Positions 13,474 through 21,590 of a DNA stretch of 21,590 nt are shown in pieces. The stretch covers positions 1 to 21,590 of the forward strand of contig DAOVWH010000015.1 in NCBI GenBank assembly GCA_030636745.1, written 5' to 3'. The translations under genes and the position numbers were made by a program. Origin of the DNA: UBA1672 sp023140905. Its GTDB lineage: Bacteria; Pseudomonadota; Alphaproteobacteria; Micavibrionales; Micavibrionaceae. The first letter of the stretch is position 1. The number at the start of each line of letters is the position of its first letter. The notes beneath the pieces were generated by a model. It worked only from the letters and a program-made list of their open reading frames with translations. It made no database searches and was not told the DNA's origin.

Positions 13474-15117
13474 TTAATGGTTAAAATGGCGCAAACCTGT
13501 GAAAATCATAGCCAGCCCGTGTTCGTTAGCTGCATCAATAACTTCCCGATCCCGAATAGATCCACCGGGCTGTATCACAGCTGTTACACCGGCATTAGCC
13601 GCTGTCAACAATCCATCAGCAAAGGGGAAGAATGCATCAGAGGCTACGACAGAACCCGTTGTCAAAGGCTCATCCCAGCCAGCATCCTTGGCAGCTTTTT
13701 GGGCTTTCATAACAGCAATACGGCATGAGTCAACGCGGCTCATTTGTCCGGCGCCAATGCCGACAGTTGTTAGGTCTTTGGCATAAATAATAGCATTCGA
13801 TTTAACGTGTTTGGCAATTGTAAAGGCAAAGATAAGATCTTCCATTTCTTTGTCCGTAGGCTTTCTTTCCGTAACACTGCGCAGATTATCCATATCCATC
13901 GTAATATTATCAGCATCCTGAACCAGCATTCCACCTGCAATACGCTTTACAATGTGGGATTTCTGCGCTCGTTCAGGCATAGCACCGGTTTCCAGCACAC
14001 GGATATTACGTTTATGTCTGAGCGCATCCAAAGCTTCATTCTCAATGACGGGCGCAATAATAACTTCAACAAAGCGGTCAATAATTGTTGACGCAAGTTC
14101 CGCGGTAAGAGGGCGGTTTAGAGCTATAATACCGCCAAAAGCACTATCCTGATCGCAAAGAAGAGCTTGCTTATAGGCGCTAAGGACATTGTCGCTTACA
14201 GAGACTCCACAAGGATTAGCGTGTTTGATAATGGCAACAGCCGGATTATCAAATTCAGCTACAAGCTCAAAGGCTGCATTCGTATCTGCTAGATTATTAT
14301 AAGATAATTCTTTCCCTTGTAATTGATTGGCAAGAGCTGCGCCGGGGCGTTTCATGGTATCATCACATAAATATAAAGCAGCTTTCTGATGTGGGTTTTC
14401 ACCATAGCGGAGTGGTTGCTTTAATGTTCCAGAAAAGCTGATATGCTTCGGAAAGTTTTCTTCTTCTTTTTCTTCTTTTTCTTCTTTGACTTCCGAGGCA
14501 AGCCAATTGGAAATAGATGAATCATAAGCGGCAGTTAAAGAAAACGCTGTAAAAGCAAGGCTTTGGCGTGTTTTGTATGTTAACGCACCATCATTTTTTG
14601 TCATTTCTTCTAAAACGGAAAGATAGTCCTGAGGGTCTGTAATAACGGCTACATAAGCATGGTTTTTAGCAGATGCACGAATCATCGCCGGGCCGCCAAT
14701 ATCGATATTCTCAATACATTCATCAAAAGGGTTACCGCTTTGAATTGTCTTTACAAAGGGGTAAAGGCTTGTGACAACCATATCAATCGGATCAATATCA
14801 TGCTTTTCCATGATAGCAATATGTTCAGCATTATCATGCTTACCCAAAAGACCACCATGAATTTTAGGGTGCAGTGTTTTGATCCGGCCTTCCATAATTT
14901 CAGGGAAACTTGTGTAATCGGAAACATCTTTGACCTGAATACCAACCTTTTTCAAAGCTTTCGCTGTGCCGCCTGTAGAAAGAATTTCCACACCAAAGTC
15001 ACTGAGCTTGCGTGCAAAGCTTTCTATGCCGGTTTTATCGGAAACAGAAATAAGAGCTCGTTTTATTTTTTTTATATCGGGAGCGTTGATGTCGGAGGAA
15101 TTGTTTGTGTTATTCAT
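13474..15117 (-). CDS. purH: Bifunctional AICAR formyltransferase / IMP cyclohydrolase
   Basis: The protein has 547 residues, about 20 more than usual. It catalyses the last two steps of de novo purine synthesis, AICAR to FAICAR to IMP. The N-terminal IMP cyclohydrolase domain (about 18-205) shows ALISVSDKTGI, LSTGGTAK, GRIKTLHPKIHGGLL and IDIGGPAMIRA. The formyltransferase domain follows, with LRYGENPHQ (236-244), the catalytic Lys-His pair in IIKHANPCG (K298, H299), SAFGGIIALN and FFPFADG. The extra length comes from a polar N-terminal extension (1-15) and an interdomain KEEKEEKEEE insertion (211-220) encoded by a 9-bp tandem repeat. It lies 81 nt after cheR in the same direction and may share transcripts with the che cluster, but is functionally unrelated. 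Confidence 0.97.
   Translation of the reverse strand: MNNTNNSSDINAPDIKKIKRALISVSDKTGIESFARKLSDFGVEILSTGGTAKALKKVGIQVKDVSDYTSFPEIMEGRIKTLHPKIHGGLLGKHDNAEHIAIMEKHDIDPIDMVVTSLYPFVKTIQSGNPFDECIENIDIGGPAMIRASAKNHAYVAVITDPQDYLSVLEEMTKNDGALTYKTRQSLAFTAFSLTAAYDSSISNWLASEVKEEKEEKEEENFPKHISFSGTLKQPLRYGENPHQKAALYLCDDTMKRPGAALANQLQGKELSYNNLADTNAAFELVAEFDNPAVAIIKHANPCGVSVSDNVLSAYKQALLCDQDSAFGGIIALNRPLTAELASTIIDRFVEVIIAPVIENEALDALRHKRNIRVLETGAMPERAQKSHIVKRIAGGMLVQDADNITMDMDNLRSVTERKPTDKEMEDLIFAFTIAKHVKSNAIIYAKDLTTVGIGAGQMSRVDSCRIAVMKAQKAAKDAGWDEPLTTGSVVASDAFFPFADGLLTAANAGVTAVIQPGGSIRDREVIDAANEHGLAMIFTGLRHFNH
14461..14487. repeat. Three perfect 9-bp tandem repeats inside purH
   Basis: TTCTTCTTT is repeated three times head to tail. 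On the coding (minus) strand this gives three Lys-Glu-Glu triplets in the linker between the two PurH domains. It is a slippage-prone tract whose unit is a multiple of three, so copy changes keep the frame. Confidence 0.85.
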
Positions 15118-15198
15118 GAAAGATTATCCCTAGGAGTGTACATTTTTAGTTTATCTGTATCTTTACGGGATTTAACTTTTTATATCAATGAATAAGGG

Positions 15199-16047
15199 TT
15201 AGTTGGTAGCAGCTAGTTGGAAATGGACGCTATTTGATTTTGCGTAAAGGCCGCGTGTATCGGGAATGTTTTTTAAGTCGTCAGTGATACCTAAAATAGT
15301 TTCAGCACCGCCAAGAAAGAAAAAGCCATTATTAGATAGTTGTTTGAACATGCGCTCCATAACATCTTTTTTTGTAGGTTGATCGAAGTAAATTAAAACA
15401 TTTCGACAGAATATAATGTCATATTGGCCCATCGTAGCCATATTATCAAGCAAGTTAAAATATTTGAAATCAACCATTTTTTTAATGTCCTGACTAATCT
15501 CCCATTTATCACCATCTTGCACAAAGTATTTCATTAATAACGTGATTGGAAGGCCACGCTGCACTTCAAATTGTGAATAAACACCCCCCTTCGCCTGTTC
15601 AAGAATCTCGTGGGAAATATCAGTTGCCGTAATCGTAAAATTCCAGCCAGCTAATTTGGCTGCTTCTTCCTTTAAAAGCATAGCAAGAGAATATGGCTCT
15701 TGACCACTAGAGGCTGCGGCACACCATATGCGCAAATTCCTTCCTTTTCCTGCAGGATGGTTTTTTATGAAATGGGGAAGGACGACGTTTTTAAACGTAT
15801 CAAAAGGGCTTGTATCACGGAAAAAAGACGTCTCATTCGTTGTCATGGCTTCAATGATGTCATTAACTAAATCTTTCGGAGGTACAGCGCGCAGCACATT
15901 AGTCATACCGATAATATCCTCATAGCCCCATTTTTTTGCAACAGGATTTAGGCGTGACTCAACAAGATAGGATTTGTCCTGAGTGAGCACTAATCCTGAT
16001 TTTTCCCTCAGAAGGTTCTTATATATGTCAAAGTCTGTAATGTTCAT
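15199..16047 (-). CDS. cheR: Chemotaxis protein methyltransferase CheR
   Basis: The protein has 282 residues, a normal single-module CheR. It transfers methyl groups from S-adenosylmethionine to receptor glutamates. The N-terminal helical domain ends in MTTNETSFFRD (68-78), the receptor-site motif with the conserved Arg. The Rossmann methyltransferase domain has motif I IWCAAASSGQEPYSLAM (107-123), the acidic ribose ligand in TATDIS (140-145), and FCRNVLIYFD (213-222). There is no TPR or PAS extension. It is the last che gene of the cluster, 53 nt after cheB. The C-terminal LAATN lacks further domains. Confidence 0.97.
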   Translation of the reverse strand: MNITDFDIYKNLLREKSGLVLTQDKSYLVESRLNPVAKKWGYEDIIGMTNVLRAVPPKDLVNDIIEAMTTNETSFFRDTSPFDTFKNVVLPHFIKNHPAGKGRNLRIWCAAASSGQEPYSLAMLLKEEAAKLAGWNFTITATDISHEILEQAKGGVYSQFEVQRGLPITLLMKYFVQDGDKWEISQDIKKMVDFKYFNLLDNMATMGQYDIIFCRNVLIYFDQPTKKDVMERMFKQLSNNGFFFLGGAETILGITDDLKNIPDTRGLYAKSNSVHFQLAATN

Positions 16048-16100
16048 TGCTTTTTGTCTTCTTACCTAAAATTAATGCTCTTTAAATTTCGTTATTCATT

Positions 16101-17240
16101 TTAGCGGCAGTTTTTTTTGATCCATACACCTATTTTTTGCAATGGTAGAACAGCAGAACAAATTCCAGCCATAGCAACAGCACCGGGCATACCCCATACT
16201 ACGCTGGTTTCTTCATCCTGAGCAATGATGCGGCCTTTGGCCTTTGCTAGAACCTGGCTACCATTAAGCCCGTCATGTCCCATACCGGTAAGGATTATAC
16301 ATAGAACTTTTTTACCATAGATTTCCACAAGGGAGCGCAACATAGGATCTACAGAAGGTTTACAGAAATTTTCTTCCGGTCCGTCATTAAGCTTAATTGT
16401 AAGGTGTATGTTCTTGCGTTCGAAAAGCATATGCTTATCACCGGGAGCAACATAAACTTTCCCGGCTTGAACAACCATACCCTCTTCACCTTCAAGTGTA
16501 GGTAAACCAGTTTGTTGGGTAATGTGATCTGCTAAAATCTTTGTAAAAGTCGCGGGCATATGTTGTGTGATAACGATAGGGATGTGCAATGGTCCGATAT
16601 CTTTAAGAACCTTAAATAAGGCTTTTGGCCCACCGGTAGAACTACCAATAGCTAATATATCCGGTAGCCCTGTATAAACACTAATATCTTTTCGAAGCTC
16701 AAAGCTTTTGCTTGTAGCTAATGTTGATGGCTGTCTCGCAAGACGGTGCGTAGTCGTGCCATCAGTCTTTTGTCGATCAGGAGAGAGTTTTTTTGCTGAA
16801 AACCTTGACGGTGCAACATGTTTTTTGGGTGCTAAAGATTTCACGATATTAATTAAACTCACTTTAAAGGGAGAATTTTCTCCTGAAGCCTCAGCTCCAC
16901 TTGGTTTGACAATACATTCAACAGCGCCCAGAGCCAGAGCTTTGATTGTTATATCTGCGCCTTTAGCTGTTAAGCTGGAGAACATAATAACTTTTGTCTT
17001 CGGCGCAATTTTTAAAATTTCAGGTAAAGCTGTTAGCCCATCCATAACAGGCATTTCAATATCAAGAATAATAATATCCGGTTGCCTACTCTTAGCAACA
17101 GATATGGCCATTTTTCCATCAGATACTGAAGAAACAACGTCTATGGCTGGATCTGATTTCAGTATATTAGAAATAGCTCTGCGGATGACACTGGAATCAT
17201 CAACAAGCATTACAGTAATTTTATCGGAAGTGGCACTCAT
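16101..17240 (-). CDS. cheB: Chemotaxis response regulator / glutamate methylesterase CheB
   Basis: The protein has 379 residues. A receiver domain (8-118) has acidic residues D14-D15 and phospho-acceptor D60 (LDIEMPVMDG). A basic, Ser/Thr-rich linker (about 119-190) leads to the methylesterase domain. Its catalytic triad is S201 (IGSSTGGPKA), H227 (ITQHMP) and D323 (LTGMGHDG). Phosphorylation by CheA activates removal of receptor methyl groups, opposing CheR. The position between cheY and cheR, all in one direction, is that of a chemotaxis operon. No cheD is adjacent. Confidence 0.97.
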   Translation of the reverse strand: MSATSDKITVMLVDDSSVIRRAISNILKSDPAIDVVSSVSDGKMAISVAKSRQPDIIILDIEMPVMDGLTALPEILKIAPKTKVIMFSSLTAKGADITIKALALGAVECIVKPSGAEASGENSPFKVSLINIVKSLAPKKHVAPSRFSAKKLSPDRQKTDGTTTHRLARQPSTLATSKSFELRKDISVYTGLPDILAIGSSTGGPKALFKVLKDIGPLHIPIVITQHMPATFTKILADHITQQTGLPTLEGEEGMVVQAGKVYVAPGDKHMLFERKNIHLTIKLNDGPEENFCKPSVDPMLRSLVEIYGKKVLCIILTGMGHDGLNGSQVLAKAKGRIIAQDEETSVVWGMPGAVAMAGICSAVLPLQKIGVWIKKNCR

Positions 17241-17370
17241 ATTCTCTAGTAAACATCCAGCTCTAAATGAATTTTCTTTATATATAAACGGTAGAAAAAA
17301 ATAAACACAGATAAAATAAAGGAAAGTGAATATATTTCTAAAAGACTCTATTCCTTGCTCTATTTAGGCT

Positions 17371-17745
17371 CTATTTAGCCTCCAGTAATCCAACTTGCAC
17401 AAATTTTGATTCTATAATCTCACTATCAAAAGGCTTCATAATATACTCATTTGCCCCGGTTTGTATGGCTCGTTGGATATGATTAATATCATTTTCAGTT
17501 GTGCAAAACACAACCTTCGGGTGCTCGCCATTCTCCATCTTACGAAGTTTCTCAAGAAATTCGATTCCATTCATGATAGGCATATTCCAGTCAAGAATTA
17601 TGGCATCAGGCATGGATTTTCCGCAAGATTCACAAGCCTTCAATCCATCTTCTGCTTCCCGACATTCAAAACCAAGGTCTTGTACGATCCTGCGGGCAAC
17701 TTTTCGGACGACACGACTGTCATCAACTATCAAACAAGATTTCAT
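17371..17745 (-). CDS. cheY: Chemotaxis response regulator CheY
   Basis: A single receiver domain of 124 residues. The acidic pocket is D8-D9, the phospho-acceptor is D52 (LDWNMPIMNG), the switch Thr is in FCTTEND (about 82-83), an aromatic switch residue is Y101, and the conserved Lys is K104 (MKPFD). The N-terminal CLIVDDSRVVRKVARRI matches alphaproteobacterial CheY of the flagellar type. It is phosphorylated by CheA and is expected to bind FliM and to be dephosphorylated by the CheZ at 2246-2920. The spacers on either side (130 nt to cheB, 193 nt from cheW) are large for an operon and could hold separate promoters. Confidence 0.95.
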   Translation of the reverse strand: MKSCLIVDDSRVVRKVARRIVQDLGFECREAEDGLKACESCGKSMPDAIILDWNMPIMNGIEFLEKLRKMENGEHPKVVFCTTENDINHIQRAIQTGANEYIMKPFDSEIIESKFVQVGLLEAK

Positions 17746-17938
17746 TATTTTCCCTTATGCAAAACCTATAGAAATACTCGTGAAATTCTAATACAAAAAC
17801 GTAAAAAAAACTATAAAGCCTTATATTATTTTTCGTATATACAACACATTCTTGAGTACCTGTTCTTAGGTATACCCTTTTTAAGTATTGTTTCGCAAGA
17901 GCGCTTAAGTGTGTTCTTGAAATAGATTGAACAGAATA

Positions 17939-18409
17939 TTATGTGTAGCCTTCAATATTCTCTAATAATCTCGCCACATCCATGATAATTAACAGTTCTT
18001 CCTCCAGCTGATATATTCCTGTGGAAATATCACGCCAAATCGGATCAAGTGTTCCCGGATTATTCTCATAGTATTTATCTTTAAAGCGTAGAACATCACC
18101 GACACTGTCAATAATCAAGCTGAACAGCTCATCATTATATTCTACGACAATACTCATACTGGGTTCATCACCGTCTTTATCCGGTAGACCCAGACGTTTG
18201 CGAACATCAATTGCCGTAACAATGCGTCCGCGCAAATTTAATGATCCGGCAATTTCTTCAGGTGCTAGCGGAATATATGTTACAGTTTGTTCTCTCAAAA
18301 CATCTTGTACTTGCAAAATCGGTATACCAAAACGTTGTCCCGCAATAGTAATGGTCAAATAGTCTTTGGAATCATTATCTGTTTGATTTGAGGTTGTTTC
18401 TTCGGACAT
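17939..18409 (-). CDS. cheW: Chemotaxis coupling protein CheW
   Basis: The product has 156 residues from the ATG at 18409. It is a single CheW domain: YLTITIAGQRFGIPILQVQD, PEEIAGSLNLRGRIVTAIDVRKRLGL and ELFSLIIDSVGDVLRF. It bridges chemoreceptors and CheA in the signalling array. AAGGAG is 11 nt from this ATG but only 5 nt from an in-frame TTG at 18415, so a start two codons earlier is possible. It lies 52 nt downstream of cheA. The N-terminal 17 residues are polar and disordered, as is common. Confidence 0.95.
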   Translation of the reverse strand: MSEETTSNQTDNDSKDYLTITIAGQRFGIPILQVQDVLREQTVTYIPLAPEEIAGSLNLRGRIVTAIDVRKRLGLPDKDGDEPSMSIVVEYNDELFSLIIDSVGDVLRFKDKYYENNPGTLDPIWRDISTGIYQLEEELLIIMDVARLLENIEGYT

Positions 18410-18460
18410 GTTCAAGATGTCTCCTTACATAAATAGTAGTCATAAATTAATACTCAATAA

Positions 18461-21436
18461 TTAGCGCGTTAAAGTACTAGCTATTGTATTAAGCAACATA
18501 TCTTTATCGAACTTTGCAACATAGTTCTTATAACCAACTTCTATACCGTGTTCTATATCTTGAGGTGTTGCATGAGATGATAAAGCAACCATTGGCACTT
18601 CAGCCCACACTCCCCCACCATTTTTAATAACACGGGCAAACTCGAAGCCATCCATATCAGGCATTTCAATGTCACTGATAATAATATCAAAAATAATGCC
18701 GTCTTCTTGTAATTTCAGTGCTTCCGTAGGGCCGTCAAGCGTTGTGACCTCATATCCAGCTATACTTAGCATAGGGGTAAGCATGTTACGGAAGAACGGG
18801 CTGTCATCTATAAGAAGAACACGTTTTTTCGTAGTGCTGGCAGCGTTTTTTTCTTCGCCAAAAGGCGTATCATTATTATCTTTGAACCAATCATTACCAG
18901 CACCGTTAAGGAAGTAAGCTATATCAACCACATCAGTAGCACAGCCATTAATGATGGCACTACCAAGCAGCCCTTGATGAGTAGATGAAAGTTTTACATC
19001 AATATGCTCTTCCATGATATCAACAATCTCATCAACGACAATACCCATTGATTGATTTTCATCAGCAAAAACAAGGACAGGTTTATCTTTCCCCTTTTCT
19101 TCAATCTGTACCGAGTTGTTAAACGGTATCAGTGGCATTAATGTTTCCCGATATTGCACCATCATTTGACCGCTGGAATATTCAACATCTTCCATACCAA
19201 TATTTTCCAAGCGTGCGACCAGAGAAAGAGGCACTGCCTTAGGTGTATTGTCTCCAACATTGAACAAAAGCAAAGATGTCTTTTTGTCTGAATCAGCGCG
19301 ATGTGTAGCTTCTTGCAAAGCTGTCTCTTGTTGTTCAAGATTCTCAAGACTACCAGAAGCAGTGGCAATACCGTTTGGATCAAGAATCATAATCACGCTA
19401 CCATCACCAAGAATGGTGTTTCCTGAAAAGAATTTCAGGCCCTTAAGTATTTGTGCAACCGGCTTAACAACAATCTCCTCAGTATCAAAAACACGATCGA
19501 CGATAATACCAAACTGGTAACCGCCGACTTCAGCAATGACGATATACAAATTACGTCCTTGTTCTTTTAGATCTTCGCCGGATTTTTCATCGATATGTTC
19601 AAGAGAAGTGACCAAATCTTGTTCAGTTTCTGATTTTGATTCAGGGGCATCCAAGATTTTTTCTTCTTCTTTGCCGTCTTTAGAATGTTCTAATTCTACT
19701 TCAATATCTTTCGTTACTTTCCTCTCATCTTGTTCTGGAATTTCTTCGGAGGTAAGAGATAGAACATCTCTCAAAGAAACCAGAGACAATAATCTGTCAC
19801 GTAAACGAAAGACCGGAGAGCCTTTGATATATTCAATCCGGTTATCTCCATGGTCAGAAATCATAACCAGTTCGCTGACGGAAAGTTGAGGGATAGCAAA
19901 GCGTTCTCCAGCGGATTCAACTATTAACGCATGCACAATTGCCAGAGTTAGCGGAATCTTGATTGTGAAGGTAGAGCCTTTGCCCTCTATAGACTTCAGG
20001 TCAACAGATCCGCCGATCTTTTCAATGTTCGTGAGCACTACGTCCATGCCAACGCCTCGGCCTGATACAGCTGTAACTTTTTCAGCTGTAGAAAATCCGG
20101 GATTAAAGATAAATTGATGAATTTGTTGCGTAGACATTTCCGCAAGTTCATCAGCTGTGGCCAAGCCGTTATTAAGGATTTTTTCACGGATTTTTTCTTC
20201 ATTAAGTCCCTTACCATCATCAGATATTTTGATAATGATATGACCACCTTCGTGATAAGCGTTAAGTGTAATTGTTCCAGTTTCAAGTTTACCGGCAGCT
20301 AAACGCTCAGCTGGTAGTTCAATGCCATGATCCCCTGAATTACGTACCATGTGGGTGAGGGGATCTTTTATCATTTCGAGAACCTGACGATCCAGTTCCG
20401 TGTCCTGACCATTCATATCAAGATTGATTTTTTTGCCCAGTTCAATCGATAAGTCACGAATAATTCGCGGCAATTTTGACCATGCATTACCAATTGGCTG
20501 CATGCGCGTTTTCATGACACCTTCCTGAAGTTCGGAAACAACATGGTTTAAACGCTGTAATGGCGTGGAAAATGCTGTTTCACCTTCGGCGCGTACAATC
20601 TGTAGAAGCTGATTACGTGTTAAAACCAGTTCACTGACCAAGGTCATAAGGTCTTCAAGAACATCAACATTAACGCGCAGAGTTTGCGTTGTCTTTGCCT
20701 TTGTTTTTATTTCTGTTTCCATTTCCATTTCCGCTTCTGTAGAATCTGTTTTTTCTTCGGCAGCTTTTGCTTTTTTCTGAACGGGGGGCACTTTTTCTTT
20801 TGCAGTTTTTTTCTTAGTCACGATCTTAGTCTCTTTCTGTTCTTCTTGTTTTCCTGAATCAGAAGGATTTACAATACCGTCCATTCCCGGCGCAGCAGCA
20901 AAAGCAGCTTCCAGTTCATCTAAAGATGCATCTCCCGGAGCCAGATTTCTTTCTTTTTCCGGTACAATAATGGGCGTGTCTTCCGGAGCAGTATCCTGTG
21001 CCGGACTATCGTTATCGGAGGTAGCCTCTTCTTTTTCTTTCTTTTCTTCCGATAAGACTTTTCCTTCATAAGCAGCATCAAGCTTTTCAATTAATGCAAC
21101 ATCATTACCTTGCGGTTCTGCACTGTTTTCTTCTAATCCGCCTACGATAAATTTAATACGATCAATCGACTCAAAAATTAAAGTAACGTATTCAGGTATT
21201 ACTTCTAAATCTCCATCACGGAAACGGCCTAAAACATTTTCAGCATGGTGCGCAACTTTTTCAAGCCTTGGCAGATTCAGAAAACCGCATGTCCCTTTAA
21301 TCGTGTGCACCAAGCGAAAAATTTTGCTAAGTAAATCTTTATCATTGGGTTTTTGTTCCAGATTAACGAGATCCACATCAAGCTCATCAAGGCTTTCATT
21401 GGTTTCTGTCAAAAACTCGACAACAAGATCATCCAT
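18461..21436 (-). CDS. cheA: Hybrid chemotaxis histidine kinase CheA with extra CheW-like and receiver domains
   Basis: The protein has 991 residues, far longer than the roughly 650 of E. coli CheA. Domains in order: HPt/P1 with phospho-His H44 (RLVHTIKGTCGFL, 42-53); a charged low-complexity linker (127-248) with no obvious P2; P3 dimerisation helices (250-315); P4 ATPase with N box HMVRNSGDHGIE (362-373), G1 DDGKG (406-410) and G2 GRGVGMD (459-465). P5/CheW-like follows (about 500-690), interrupted by a roughly 65-residue acidic insertion (562-628). A second CheW-like domain lies at about 718-845. A C-terminal receiver (870-991) has D877-D878, phospho-acceptor D922 (SDIEMPDMDG) and K975. 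AAGGA lies 9 nt before the ATG. The gene heads the che cluster; the 154 nt upstream hold no other feature that I can see. Confidence 0.96.
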   Translation of the reverse strand: MDDLVVEFLTETNESLDELDVDLVNLEQKPNDKDLLSKIFRLVHTIKGTCGFLNLPRLEKVAHHAENVLGRFRDGDLEVIPEYVTLIFESIDRIKFIVGGLEENSAEPQGNDVALIEKLDAAYEGKVLSEEKKEKEEATSDNDSPAQDTAPEDTPIIVPEKERNLAPGDASLDELEAAFAAAPGMDGIVNPSDSGKQEEQKETKIVTKKKTAKEKVPPVQKKAKAAEEKTDSTEAEMEMETEIKTKAKTTQTLRVNVDVLEDLMTLVSELVLTRNQLLQIVRAEGETAFSTPLQRLNHVVSELQEGVMKTRMQPIGNAWSKLPRIIRDLSIELGKKINLDMNGQDTELDRQVLEMIKDPLTHMVRNSGDHGIELPAERLAAGKLETGTITLNAYHEGGHIIIKISDDGKGLNEEKIREKILNNGLATADELAEMSTQQIHQFIFNPGFSTAEKVTAVSGRGVGMDVVLTNIEKIGGSVDLKSIEGKGSTFTIKIPLTLAIVHALIVESAGERFAIPQLSVSELVMISDHGDNRIEYIKGSPVFRLRDRLLSLVSLRDVLSLTSEEIPEQDERKVTKDIEVELEHSKDGKEEEKILDAPESKSETEQDLVTSLEHIDEKSGEDLKEQGRNLYIVIAEVGGYQFGIIVDRVFDTEEIVVKPVAQILKGLKFFSGNTILGDGSVIMILDPNGIATASGSLENLEQQETALQEATHRADSDKKTSLLLFNVGDNTPKAVPLSLVARLENIGMEDVEYSSGQMMVQYRETLMPLIPFNNSVQIEEKGKDKPVLVFADENQSMGIVVDEIVDIMEEHIDVKLSSTHQGLLGSAIINGCATDVVDIAYFLNGAGNDWFKDNNDTPFGEEKNAASTTKKRVLLIDDSPFFRNMLTPMLSIAGYEVTTLDGPTEALKLQEDGIIFDIIISDIEMPDMDGFEFARVIKNGGGVWAEVPMVALSSHATPQDIEHGIEVGYKNYVAKFDKDMLLNTIASTLTR

Positions 21437-21590
21437 TGAGTGTGTTCCTTATCGTACTAATTTTAAAAACTTCAATTTATGTGCACCAAAACAAATAAGA
21501 GTATTTTTTGTATAAAGATTGTGAGTAGAACTCTTTCGTATGCACAAACAGACACAAATGCAGCAAAAACAAAATGGCGTGTCCGTTATA

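Overview
The window is a piece of an AT-rich alphaproteobacterial chromosome (roughly 40% GC by eye). The lineage evidence is a complete chemotaxis set with a CheZ phosphatase of the type ending in short acidic DIDxxF peptides, a hybrid CheA carrying a receiver, a membrane protein that looks like the DUF5765 family, a DUF3137-like protein, and a dispersed palindrome (GTCATTGCGAGCG...) that I associate with low-GC alphaproteobacteria. I cannot place it below class. No rRNA, tRNA, CRISPR array, integrase or transposase is visible. The genes look chromosomal and intact, but several intergenic spaces are occupied by palindromic repeats.

Layout. 1-1401 (-) is the 5' part of a U32-family protein resembling the tRNA hydroxylation protein TrhP/YegQ, cut by the window edge. 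It is divergent from an LbH acyltransferase (1548-2210, +). 2246-2920 (-) is cheZ, with a 168-bp palindromic element just upstream. Then come a DUF3137-like membrane protein (3209-4243, -), a 371-bp space with a possible small RNA on the + strand, a small lipoprotein (4615-4833, -), a stand-alone HNH protein (4939-5256, +) and an unrecognised 281-aa protein (5427-6272, +). A 95-bp dispersed palindrome separates this last gene from lepA (6560-8368, -). After a small membrane protein (8502-8720, +) and the DUF5765-like protein (8748-9512, -) comes a five-gene, minus-strand block of unrecognised proteins (13039 down to 9701) closed by a good intrinsic terminator. Two of these proteins are diverged tandem paralogs, and one is a 59-aa peptide with a strong Shine-Dalgarno. 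A second copy of the palindromic element lies upstream of this block. The rest is purH (13474-15117, -) and a chemotaxis cluster transcribed cheA-cheW-cheY-cheB-cheR (21436 down to 15199, -).

How the genes fit together. CheA, CheW, CheY, CheB and CheR make up the core chemosensory pathway: kinase, coupling protein, diffusible regulator, methylesterase and methyltransferase. CheZ, 12 kb away, is the predicted CheY-P phosphatase. No chemoreceptor or flagellar gene is in view. LepA, PurH and the U32 protein are housekeeping genes. The parts most worth following up are the unknown block at 9701-13039, the paired palindromic elements whose ends changed together, and the doubled CheY-binding-like tail of CheZ.
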